Shown here: piece by piece, positions 10,905 through 19,211 of the stretch | Layout of the letters: each line of letters begins with the position of its first letter | How positions within the stretch are numbered: position 1 is the stretch's first letter | Assembly: GCF_027922365.1 (NCBI RefSeq) | Contig: NZ_BSFN01000007.1 | Location: 1-64,000 of the forward strand | Length of the DNA: 64,000 bases | Reading direction: 5' to 3' | DNA from: Pseudomonas turukhanskensis | Lineage (GTDB): Bacteria > Pseudomonadota > Gammaproteobacteria > Pseudomonadales > Pseudomonadaceae | Notes under the pieces: model-generated | Database searches by the model: none | Told to the model about the DNA's origin: nothing | What the model saw: the letters and a program-made list of their open reading frames with translations, nothing else | Position numbers and translations under genes: made by a program

Positions 10905-11819
10905 ATGCAAGACACTGCCAAAGTTATGGAAATGGCCGGCTACTGGGCCGCGCACTCAATCTGGAGTGTGTGCGACGGCGAAACGCTGATTCCGCTTGTG
11001 GGCTACCTGGACGCCGACGACAACTGTTGCATGGAGCGCTTGGCCATGGGCCCGGTGGCTGCCCTTGTGCAGGGTGAGCGCAAGCTCGGCAGCCTTGAGG
11101 CCAACCAACAAGGCGCCGTGCTGATCAAGGAGGGGGGCATCGGCGCGGGTGGTGGCGGGGAGAAAAACCCTTGCCTGGTTCTCGACGTACGTTTCGCCGC
11201 CTCCCCGCACTGCAAGTTGCAGTACGTATTGCCCTATCGCAGTGGCCACCATGAACTGGGGTTTGCCGTGCATAACCCGGTGCTGGCCGAGTGTCAGGGG
11301 TTTGATGCCGAACAAGTAGAAATTCTAGGCCAGTTCTTTTTCAAAGGCCTGGCGGCCCATACGCAGGGCAGTGCGATCTGGCACAGCCATTACCAGCCAC
11401 AGGTGGATCTGCAGGGCGATCCGGCAGGGCCCTTTACCCTTGAAGAGCTACAACTGCTGCGCCGTGCGCCGTTGTTGCTGTATGTGCTGCTGCGCGCTCA
11501 AGGCGGTGAAATACCGACGCTGTTCCGGCTGACGGAGCTATTGGCCACGGTGGGCCGCTACCTCAACCCGCTGCTGACGCGCCTGGTTAATCAGCCGGCA
11601 GCAGATTGCGCCGCACAGGCTCGTGCCATGTTCGTCCGGCAGGTGGATGCCTTGGGCGAGCTGCGGGTCATCCGCCAGGTGGCTGAAGCCAGCCTGCCTG
11701 CCGCAGAAAGCCGCGGGTTCGCGCAGGCCCTGCTGGCGCTGGCTGGCGACCTTGCTGAAGGCGCAGAGCAGGCCGTGCTTATTCAGCTGGAAACCGCCCT
11801 GGGCTTGAGTGATACGTGA
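10905..11819 (+). CDS. Unknown protein, second gene of accessory cluster
   Basis: The 304-residue protein has no recognised domain. The N-terminal half looks alpha/beta with a glycine-rich loop (GGIGAGGGGEKN, about residues 77-88) followed by PCLVLDVRF. The C-terminal half is helical and Leu/Ala-rich (LLRRAPLLLYVLLRAQ; LTELLATVGRYLNPLL). No signal peptide or membrane helix is seen. The glycine-rich loop lacks the GKS/T of a P-loop. AAGGA precedes the start. A 165-bp gap with short repeats separates it from the HTH gene, so a second promoter may lie there. Confidence 0.75.
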   Translation: MQDTAKVMEMAGYWAAHSIWSVCDGETLIPLVGYLDADDNCCMERLAMGPVAALVQGERKLGSLEANQQGAVLIKEGGIGAGGGGEKNPCLVLDVRFAASPHCKLQYVLPYRSGHHELGFAVHNPVLAECQGFDAEQVEILGQFFFKGLAAHTQGSAIWHSHYQPQVDLQGDPAGPFTLEELQLLRRAPLLLYVLLRAQGGEIPTLFRLTELLATVGRYLNPLLTRLVNQPAADCAAQARAMFVRQVDALGELRVIRQVAEASLPAAESRGFAQALLALAGDLAEGAEQAVLIQLETALGLSDT

Positions 11820-11875
11820 GTTGCATCACGCTTTCTCTGCGCGCCCGCCAGGCGGTAAGAAAGTCGTATCACGCT
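11809..11875. promoter_or_regulatory. Candidate operator region upstream of the HTH gene
   Basis: GTGAT (11809-11813) and ATCAC (11825-11829) form an inverted repeat. The octamer ATCACGCT is repeated directly at 11825-11832 and 11868-11875, 43 bp apart. The region lies in the 165-bp gap before the HTH-ATPase gene pair and could be an autoregulatory site. Only the repeats are seen; their role is inferred. Confidence 0.35.
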
Positions 11876-11984
11876 CGGTACACGCTTCTGTTTAAATAGC
11901 CCCGCGAAGGGTAGTAGTGATGCCTGGGCCGGCGCTGCCGATGCCAGATCTACGCAGTAAACCCTCTTTTCAAAGGATTGAGTG

Positions 11985-13208
11985 ATGTCGCAGAACTGCG
12001 CGCTGGATGCAGACTCGTTTTCTACCTTGCTCACGCTCTATATGCGTCGCATCCGCGCCAGTGCAGCGGGGGTCGCCAGTGAAATCGGCCTGAGCCGAGA
12101 AGCGGTCAACAACTGGCGCAATGGCTTGTCCTTGCCCAATCCAAAATCCCGCGACCGCCTGCTGGCCTGTGCGGTCTACCTGCGCCTGACCGAAGCCGAA
12201 ACCAATCGGTTATTCAGTGCCGCCGGCTTTGAACGCGAGTTTCCCCTGCAAGGTGAGCCAGCCGCAGGCAGCCCGTTCGCTGCGTTTATCGAGCAGGTGT
12301 TCGAGCAGTTTGCGCGACTCACGCCATTTCCTATCTGCATGCTGCTCTCCCAGGCGCACTGGGGCCAGCCGCCGTTTCGCCTGGAACTGCTGGCGCGCGC
12401 CAAGACGCTCTACGGCGCCGATGCGGTGTTGCATATCCAGCCGCCCTATAGCGTAAGCACCGCCAGTAGCGACTACTTCGCCGCCATCGGCCGCCAGTGC
12501 GGGTTCGACGGGGTGACCTCTGACTACGAATTCGAAGCGGCGCTGGAACGTCGGCTGCTGTCGGGTGAGCGTCTGTTCTGCCTGGTCAGCCGCTTCGAGC
12601 AGGGCACCGCGCAGTTGCGCGAAACCCTTGCCGGCATTCTGCGCAGCCTGAGTGAAATGCACAGCTGCAACCTGCATTTGCTGCTGTGTGGCGGCGAAGG
12701 CTTGGCCGATCTGAAATACCGCAGCGGCGACCTGTCGTTGCTCAACATCGCCCACGTCAGCCACTGGCCGGAACTGGCGCTGGCCGACCTCGCCAGCCTG
12801 GCTGCCCGGCGCTGGCCCGAACGGCGCTTTGCCGCGGCCATGCTCGAACATCTGCTGGAGAGCTGTGGCGGACACCCGGCGTTGGCCGAGGAGGGGTTGC
12901 AATGGCTGGTTGAATACCCGGAAGCCGACGCTGCCGCACGCCAGACCCTGCATACCCACCTGCGTAGCAGTGCGCGCTTGTGGCAGGCCTTTCAGCCCCT
13001 GACGCAAGACCCTGCCGCACGCGAGCGTTTGCACGCACGCCTGTTGGCCGACGACCTCGGCCGTGCCCGTCCGTACCTGGCCGATGCCGAGTTGCGGCGG
13101 CTGTTTTGGAGCAACCTGATCGCCGTGCGCGGGCAGGGCGACAGCGCCCGCCTGTACTGGCGCTGCGAGGTAGTGCGCGAGGCTGGCCTGCAAGTGGTGC
13201 AGTCATGA
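11985..13208 (+). CDS. HTH protein with degenerate AAA/STAND-like domain
   Basis: The 407-residue protein starts with a lambda-repressor-type helix-turn-helix at about residues 14-50 (GVASEIGLSREAVNNWRNG). It is followed by LTEAETNRLFSAAGF, typical of XRE proteins tied to NTPases. From about residue 113 the pattern parallels the ATPase of the next gene. A strand is followed by SQAHWGQPP where a P-loop GxxxxGKS would lie, and RLFCLVSRFE (197-206) stands where Walker B LFLLIDEAD lies. The catalytic residues are missing, so it is probably a non-hydrolysing partner. Its stop overlaps the next start (ATGA). The ATG at 11985 follows AAAGGA; a GTG lies one codon earlier. Confidence 0.75.
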   Translation: MSQNCALDADSFSTLLTLYMRRIRASAAGVASEIGLSREAVNNWRNGLSLPNPKSRDRLLACAVYLRLTEAETNRLFSAAGFEREFPLQGEPAAGSPFAAFIEQVFEQFARLTPFPICMLLSQAHWGQPPFRLELLARAKTLYGADAVLHIQPPYSVSTASSDYFAAIGRQCGFDGVTSDYEFEAALERRLLSGERLFCLVSRFEQGTAQLRETLAGILRSLSEMHSCNLHLLLCGGEGLADLKYRSGDLSLLNIAHVSHWPELALADLASLAARRWPERRFAAAMLEHLLESCGGHPALAEEGLQWLVEYPEADAAARQTLHTHLRSSARLWQAFQPLTQDPAARERLHARLLADDLGRARPYLADAELRRLFWSNLIAVRGQGDSARLYWRCEVVREAGLQVVQS

Positions 13209-15391
13209 ATCTGCTGGCCGGCATCATCAAACACCCGCTGGCGCGCCGGCTGCTTATCGGTGCCCTGACCCTGGGGCTTGGCAGCGCCATCCTGACGCCG
13301 CAATTCAACCCGTTCACCCGTTATGCCAGCCAGGGCATCGTCGCCAGTTCCATCGTCTGGAACGAGGTGATTGAGTTCAAACGCGCCTACCTGGAAGCCA
13401 CCTACGCCAACGATGGCTGGCCGCAGGACCTGGCCGAGTTCACTCCACCGCCGGGCGACCGGCATATCAGCGTGGTGTCGCCGCAGGCCAATCGCCTGCT
13501 GATCAACATTCAGGACAGCGATGACATGGGCGATCTGGCTGGCACCCAGATCATTCTCGATTACCGGCCAGGCTCCACCGAATTTGACTGCTCGCCCGGC
13601 GAGCCGCCAATTCCCACGCGTTATCTGCCGAGCAGCTGCCAGGTCACTGAAGACGGCGGCTGGGCCGAGCCGGAGATCATTGCGGATCTGCGCTGGCTAT
13701 CGATTCTGTGTGCCGTCGTGGTGTTGATCTGCATGGTGCTGTTGCTGTTGCGCCACCCCTTGCTGAGCCCAGTGCAGGCGCGGCCGGGCAACCTCCTGCG
13801 AGTGCCGGTGGCGCAATTACCCAAACTCGACCGCCTGCTGCGCCTGATGGGGCGGCGCAAAAGCACCCTCCTGGCTGCGGGCGTCAGCGAGGCAGATTGG
13901 CAGCGTGCGCTGGCGTACGCCCAGGCCGAGCGTGAAGAACGTGTGGCCCCTCTGGCCCTGCGCCTGGGCGCCCAATGTCAGCTCAGCAGCGGCTGGGCCT
14001 TGCCGGGGCACGTGTACGAATGGCGTTTTACAGCCGATCTGCCCGTCAGCCTCGACCGCTGCCTGGTGTATCTGCCGCCGCGTGACGTGCGTGACGACCT
14101 GCTTGTGCAGCACCTGCGGGGCGTGCAGACTGGCCTCGATGTAATGCTGGTGCTAGCCGCCGAGGACTCGCTGGCCCTGGCTGACTATTGCACCGACGCC
14201 GCCAATTTCTATGTGGCGGTGGACGAGGCCTCGCAGAGCGAGTGGCTGCTGGGCAAGCGACCGGTGGAAGTGCTGCTGCGGCTGCTCGCTGCGCAGCTTA
14301 AAGTCACCCGCATTTCGCCCTACCAGACCCGTGGCGGGGTGGTGCGCAGTGGCTCTTTCTTCGGCCGCGCGCAATTGCTGGCGCGGGTGCTCAACCGCGA
14401 ACCGGCCAATTATCTGGTGGTAGGTGGACGGCAGTTGGGCAAGAGCAGCCTGCTCAAGGCGGTGCAGCGGCGTTTGCTGGAGCACCCGCATATTGCCTGC
14501 CATTACATTTCCCTACGTGACCACCGCCTGGCGCCGCGCCTGGCGTTGCAATTCGGCTTGCCGGCTGAAACCTCGCTGGAGCAAGTGATTGATCACATCG
14601 TCGCCCACCAGGCGGGTAAACGCCTGTTTTTGCTCATCGACGAAGCTGACCTGTTTTTCCGCGACGAGGCACAAAACGGTTACCGCCAGCTCTCCACCCT
14701 GCGCGCGCTGAGTGAAGAGGGCCGCTGCTGGTTTATGCTCGCCGGCTTCTGGGACCTGTACGCCACGGCGGTGCTGGACTACCAGTCGCCCCTGCGCAAC
14801 TTCGGCGAGGTGCTGACCATCGGCGGCCTGGAAGCCGATGCCTGTCGTGAGCTGGCCACGGTGCCGCTCCACCACTTGCGTCTGGGGTTCGCCAGCAATG
14901 CTTTAGTGGACGAAGTAGTGCAAGCCAGCGGCCAGCGCGCCAACCTGGTGGCCATCATCTGCCAGGAATGCCTCGATGCCCTGCAGCCGGGGGAGCGCGC
15001 GATTGAACGCCGCCACCTGCAAATGGCGCTGGCTTCCGCCGCTGTGCAAGACGCCCTGGCCGGCTGGGGGCGCCTGAGCCATGACCCGGACGCCTGTCGC
15101 CTGGACCGCATCGTCGTCTACCACACCGCCTGCCACGGCCAGACCAGCCTGTTGGAGCTGGTGGCGCTGTTCGAGGCCCAGCAACTGCCTGTCGACATGG
15201 ACGCCCTCAATCGAGCGTTGTCACGCCTGGTGCTGGCCTTTGTCCTGCGCCGCGAGAACAGCCTTTACCGCTTTGCTATTCCCCTGTTCGCGTTGCAGTT
15301 CGAACCGGCGGAGTTGCAACTGTTTCTGCGCCAGGAACTGCAGGCCGGCATGCCGGCGAGCCGGGCGGTGGACGGAGGGTCAAGAGGCTGA
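13205..15391 (+). CDS. Membrane AAA/STAND ATPase with pilin-like sensor segment
   Basis: In this 728-residue protein, residues 13-30 form a membrane helix and about 41-150 resemble the soluble part of a type IV pilin: an amphipathic helix, YLEATYANDGWPQDLAEF, L-AGTQIILDY, and a C129...YLPSSC145 disulfide-like end. A second membrane helix covers about 164-183. The cytoplasmic part has an alpha/beta domain (220-370), FFGR (385-388), Walker A G407-x4-GKS and Walker B LFLLIDEAD (474-482), and ends with a helical domain. No prepilin cleavage motif is present. It is probably a membrane-anchored sensor that passes a signal to an NTPase. It is translationally coupled to the preceding HTH protein. Confidence 0.8.
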   Translation: MNLLAGIIKHPLARRLLIGALTLGLGSAILTPQFNPFTRYASQGIVASSIVWNEVIEFKRAYLEATYANDGWPQDLAEFTPPPGDRHISVVSPQANRLLINIQDSDDMGDLAGTQIILDYRPGSTEFDCSPGEPPIPTRYLPSSCQVTEDGGWAEPEIIADLRWLSILCAVVVLICMVLLLLRHPLLSPVQARPGNLLRVPVAQLPKLDRLLRLMGRRKSTLLAAGVSEADWQRALAYAQAEREERVAPLALRLGAQCQLSSGWALPGHVYEWRFTADLPVSLDRCLVYLPPRDVRDDLLVQHLRGVQTGLDVMLVLAAEDSLALADYCTDAANFYVAVDEASQSEWLLGKRPVEVLLRLLAAQLKVTRISPYQTRGGVVRSGSFFGRAQLLARVLNREPANYLVVGGRQLGKSSLLKAVQRRLLEHPHIACHYISLRDHRLAPRLALQFGLPAETSLEQVIDHIVAHQAGKRLFLLIDEADLFFRDEAQNGYRQLSTLRALSEEGRCWFMLAGFWDLYATAVLDYQSPLRNFGEVLTIGGLEADACRELATVPLHHLRLGFASNALVDEVVQASGQRANLVAIICQECLDALQPGERAIERRHLQMALASAAVQDALAGWGRLSHDPDACRLDRIVVYHTACHGQTSLLELVALFEAQQLPVDMDALNRALSRLVLAFVLRRENSLYRFAIPLFALQFEPAELQLFLRQELQAGMPASRAVDGGSRG

Positions 15392-15493
15392 ACTCAGCAC
15401 TGGACAAACGGGTGATTCAAGCACGTGCGAGGGCCTTGTTACTGTCGCCAGCAGGCCAACTCGATACTCAATTTTGCAAGGAAGCGCTGCGCC

Positions 15494-18400
15494 ATGATCA
15501 AGCACGATGAAGCCCGTTACGAGGCGTTTGCAACACTTGTCGAGGGCCAAAACGATACCGAGTTTTTTCCACTGCTCGCCAGCGCCTATCAGGCTGTCGG
15601 GATTGGCGTTGGTCTGGATTTCGCTGCATTGCAAACAGCCTGCGAGCAGGGCGAAATGCCGCCCAACGAGTGGCGTTTGGCGTTGCTGGCACAAACGCCA
15701 GTCGACCTTTTCCCTTACCAGCGCTCATTCACCTTCAACGTGGTGGAGTGGCTTAACCGCAGGCTGTTTGCCGATGCACCGTGCGCTGCCTGGGTGGAGC
15801 GTGGCGAGCGCCTGGTCATGCTCTTGGCACCGCTGTTGGAGGGCCGTTATCTGGCGTCCATCCTGTGGTTTCATACCGACCCTGCCCAGCCTGAGCGCTT
15901 TCACGATTTTGCCGCCACGGTGGGCGCGCGCCTGCGCGACTGGGCGCAGCAATTGGCTGACGGCAGCGGCGAGTGGGCGGCGGTACATGCCTGGATGCGC
16001 CAGGCCGGTGCTGATCCCGCGCGGCTGTTGAACGCTATCCCCGAAGACGACCAGGCGCTGACCTATGAGTGGGCAACCGACCTTGCCGGTCTGCGCCTGC
16101 TGTTGATCAAGGTCCGGGAACAACTGCTGGCGGGTGCGCCTGGCGATGATCACTGGATCGACCTGCTGCTGGTGAACGCGTGGGTGGGTGAGCGTTGGTA
16201 CCACCGTGAGCCAGCCGCGGCCGAGAACCTGCACCACCACTGCTGCCTGCCGTTGCTTCAGGTGCTTGCCGATAGCCCACGGCTGCGGGTGCTTGCCGGT
16301 CAGGACGGGCTCACCAGCGACTCCCCCATTTGCCGGCTGTTCCACACGCTCGACCTGGCGTCCTTGTTCTGCCAGACCCCGGAAAGCTTTCGTGCGCTGC
16401 TTGATGGCATGTCCGACGAATGCCTGCTCTGGCTCGCCCCGAGCGACGAGTTTGTGCGCCTTTATCCGCAGGCCGAACTGATTCGGGAGCAGCAGGTACT
16501 GGCGCGTCTGGGGCAACTCAAACCGCGGCTGACCACCGAGGAAGGTCTGGCCTGGTATGAACAGGTGCTTGAGCAACTGTCCGGCAATACGTTCAATGCC
16601 GTGCTGGAACTGCTGATGGACAAGATAGGTGAGCAGCGTTTGCACCCGCTGATCACTGACGTGTTGCTGTCGCGCGCGGACCAGAACTACCCGTATTGCC
16701 TGCTGGACTTCATCGACAATGCCGACTGGCTCTACAGCTACCTGGCTGGCGACAACCCATGGCTACACCGCAAGGCTGCCGATCGTCTGTTCAGTGTGGC
16801 CACGACGCGCGATGAGACGGACGAACGCGCTGACGATGACGATGACGACGTCGAACGCCCCTACCGCTACATCCGTCACCCTTACAACTGGCCGCTGCTG
16901 CTCAACGCATCGAGCAACTACCCGGCAGTGTTTGTCGATACCCTGCGCTCCTATAGTCTCGATCGCGACGATCTGAGCCGCTGGGAATTGATCTGGAACC
17001 GGCTTGACTCGCAAGACCGCGTGGAGATGGCACAGAGAGTTCTGGGCGTGGGCTTTCACAAGTACTACGGCCCAGCCGTGCTGGAAATGGCCGCGCGCCT
17101 CTATCAACAACAGCGCGAGCCCTGGCACGCGGCAGTCGCCAGTGAAGATGGCAGAATTCTGTGCCGGGAAATCGCGGTAATCGGGCCACTGGATTCACCC
17201 TTGCAGGAACTGTTGCCGGCAATGGCCGCCCGTTACCTGATGGACAGCAGCGGCTGGATGAGTGGCGGCGTTGAAGAGCCATTGCCCAGCGCTTATGTGA
17301 CGCGCGCCCTTGCTGCCCACCCGCAGGCCTTTGCCGAGCTGGAAGAAAAGGCGCAGATCAAACTGCTGCCGCTGTTCAACGATGCCGCTGTGCTGGCCTG
17401 CGCCGCCATCCTGGCATCGCTGTTCGCCAGCAGCTCGAAGCTGCTGCGTGAACCGGCCGTCAATTTGATCACACGCAGCAGTGCTGCCACCCTCGACGCC
17501 GCGAATCTGCTCGCAGCAGCTCCCAAGGCGCGCAAGCTGGTGCTGATCGGTATGGCACTGTCCAGCGAGGTGGCCATGCTCGAACTGATCACCCGCCATT
17601 TCAGCGACAAAGCCCACGACGACTACAGTCGCGGCCTTAGCCTGGATGCCCTGGAGCGCGGCGGCCAGTCGCTGAAGGGCCTTGACCCCTGGGCCGGGCT
17701 CGACCTGGCCAGCCTGCAAACCCAGGCGCTGGGAGTAAAAATTCCGGCCGCTGTGAGCAAATACTGGAACGAAGAATTCGCCGCGCTGTTGGCGCCCTTG
17801 GGCGAAGCGTTGGGCCTGCAATTGCTGCACTTGCTTTACAGCGGCGGCGAACGTTTGCCGCGGCGTGCCCGCCAACTGCTGAGCTTTTTGCCGGCCGGCC
17901 AGCGCAGTGACTTCGCCTGGCTTGGCGTGCGCCAATGGATCGCCAGCAACGGCGCCACCGAGCTGGACTGGCTGCTGCTGGCGCTGCCGGTTTACGGCGA
18001 TGAACGCATCGCCAACGACTTGGTAAAAGCGATCAAGGACTGGAAAAAAGCCCGCAAACAGAAAGCCAGTGCCGCCATGCGCTTGCTCTGCCAGTTGCCC
18101 GGCAACTTCGGCGTGGCTCAGGTGCGCGATCTATGGGAGAGCGGCAAATTCTCCGAATCCATCGAAAGCGCTGCCGAGCTGGCGCTTACCGAAGCCGGGC
18201 AGCGTCAGGGCATGACCCTGGCCGAGTTCCTCGAACAGCTGGTTCCGGACTTCGGTATGACCCAAGAGGGCCTGGTTCTGGATGTTGGGCCATATCAATA
18301 CGTGGTACGCATGCGCCCGGACCTGAGCCTGCTGGTGCAGGACGAAAACGGCAAAACCAGTAAAAGTCTGCCCAAGGCCAAGGCCGGTGAAGACGCCGAC

Positions 18401-19165
18401 AAACGCAGCGTCGCCGAGAACCAGTTCAAGGCCTTGGCCAAGAACCTCAAGCCGGTGTTCAAGCAGCAGGTCAAACGCCTGTCGCGCCTGTTTCAGTTGG
18501 GCAGCGCCTGGCCGAGCGAAACCTGGCACAAGCTGTTTATTCAGCACCCGGTGATGGCGGTGCTGGCGCAGGCGGTGGTGTGGTCGGCGGAGGATGCACA
18601 GGGTCAGCCGCTCAAACGTTTTCGCCCGGCCGAGGGCGGCGAGCTGATCGGCCTTGACGACGAGCCCTGGCGCCTGCCCGACGATGCCGTGGTGCACGTT
18701 ACCCACCCGCTGGAGTTGGACGAAGCCGAGCGCGCTGCCTGGGTGGCGCACTTTGCCGACTACCAACTGGAATCACCCATTGAGCAGTGGACCACCCAGG
18801 TGCTGGTGCCAGAGGCCGAGATTCTGGTCGCCGAGCGTCTGCCGCTGCCGACAAACAAACAACTCAATCGCGGCAAATTCGCCAGCCTGGTGGAGAAGTG
18901 GGGCTATATCAAAGGCCAGGCCGGGGACGGCGCGCGGGTAAACGAACATACCTGGCGCGCCGATGGCGGGCGCTGGCTGGTAACGCTCAATCACGGTGAT
19001 ATCGACGCGTACTTCGATGCTGAAGCCAAGGTCAGCCTGGACAACATCGAAGTGCACCGCCGTGGCGTCAAAGGCTTTGAGCGGCAACGGTTGGGTGATT
19101 TGCCTCGGGCGTTTCTAAACACCTTGCTGAGCCAGGCACAGGCGCTGGAAGCCAGCGCGCTGTAA
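15494..19165 (+). CDS. DUF4132 protein, copy 1 (YehI/MolR-like)
   Basis: This is a 1223-residue soluble protein. An N-terminal module (EFFPLLASAYQAVGIGVGLDFAAL) precedes a long helical, HEAT-like middle with an acidic D-rich run (about residue 447). The C-terminal DUF4132 domain carries GLVLDVGPYQYVVRM, KSLPKAKAGEDADKRSVAEN, a long basic helix (FKALAKNLKPVFKQQ), and HVTHPLELDEAE. DUF4132 proteins are of unknown function; E. coli YehI and MolR belong here. The start at 15494 (MIKHDE) matches the starts of copies 2 and 3 and follows AAGGAAG. The C-terminal third is nearly identical in pattern to copy 2. Confidence 0.88.
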   Translation: MIKHDEARYEAFATLVEGQNDTEFFPLLASAYQAVGIGVGLDFAALQTACEQGEMPPNEWRLALLAQTPVDLFPYQRSFTFNVVEWLNRRLFADAPCAAWVERGERLVMLLAPLLEGRYLASILWFHTDPAQPERFHDFAATVGARLRDWAQQLADGSGEWAAVHAWMRQAGADPARLLNAIPEDDQALTYEWATDLAGLRLLLIKVREQLLAGAPGDDHWIDLLLVNAWVGERWYHREPAAAENLHHHCCLPLLQVLADSPRLRVLAGQDGLTSDSPICRLFHTLDLASLFCQTPESFRALLDGMSDECLLWLAPSDEFVRLYPQAELIREQQVLARLGQLKPRLTTEEGLAWYEQVLEQLSGNTFNAVLELLMDKIGEQRLHPLITDVLLSRADQNYPYCLLDFIDNADWLYSYLAGDNPWLHRKAADRLFSVATTRDETDERADDDDDDVERPYRYIRHPYNWPLLLNASSNYPAVFVDTLRSYSLDRDDLSRWELIWNRLDSQDRVEMAQRVLGVGFHKYYGPAVLEMAARLYQQQREPWHAAVASEDGRILCREIAVIGPLDSPLQELLPAMAARYLMDSSGWMSGGVEEPLPSAYVTRALAAHPQAFAELEEKAQIKLLPLFNDAAVLACAAILASLFASSSKLLREPAVNLITRSSAATLDAANLLAAAPKARKLVLIGMALSSEVAMLELITRHFSDKAHDDYSRGLSLDALERGGQSLKGLDPWAGLDLASLQTQALGVKIPAAVSKYWNEEFAALLAPLGEALGLQLLHLLYSGGERLPRRARQLLSFLPAGQRSDFAWLGVRQWIASNGATELDWLLLALPVYGDERIANDLVKAIKDWKKARKQKASAAMRLLCQLPGNFGVAQVRDLWESGKFSESIESAAELALTEAGQRQGMTLAEFLEQLVPDFGMTQEGLVLDVGPYQYVVRMRPDLSLLVQDENGKTSKSLPKAKAGEDADKRSVAENQFKALAKNLKPVFKQQVKRLSRLFQLGSAWPSETWHKLFIQHPVMAVLAQAVVWSAEDAQGQPLKRFRPAEGGELIGLDDEPWRLPDDAVVHVTHPLELDEAERAAWVAHFADYQLESPIEQWTTQVLVPEAEILVAERLPLPTNKQLNRGKFASLVEKWGYIKGQAGDGARVNEHTWRADGGRWLVTLNHGDIDAYFDAEAKVSLDNIEVHRRGVKGFERQRLGDLPRAFLNTLLSQAQALEASAL

Positions 19166-19211
19166 CGGTTAAAGACCGATTTTTTAACGTTTATTGTTTG
19201 CAGGGATTGCC

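Noticed and set aside
13205..13660. A true type IV pilin gene
   Set aside because: No prepilin leader or GFxxxE cleavage motif, and the frame continues into an ATPase, so only the soluble fold is pilin-like.
15494..16000. WGR domain at the N-terminus of the DUF4132 proteins, as in MolR
   Set aside because: No W-G-R core or its surrounding pattern is visible in any of the three copies.
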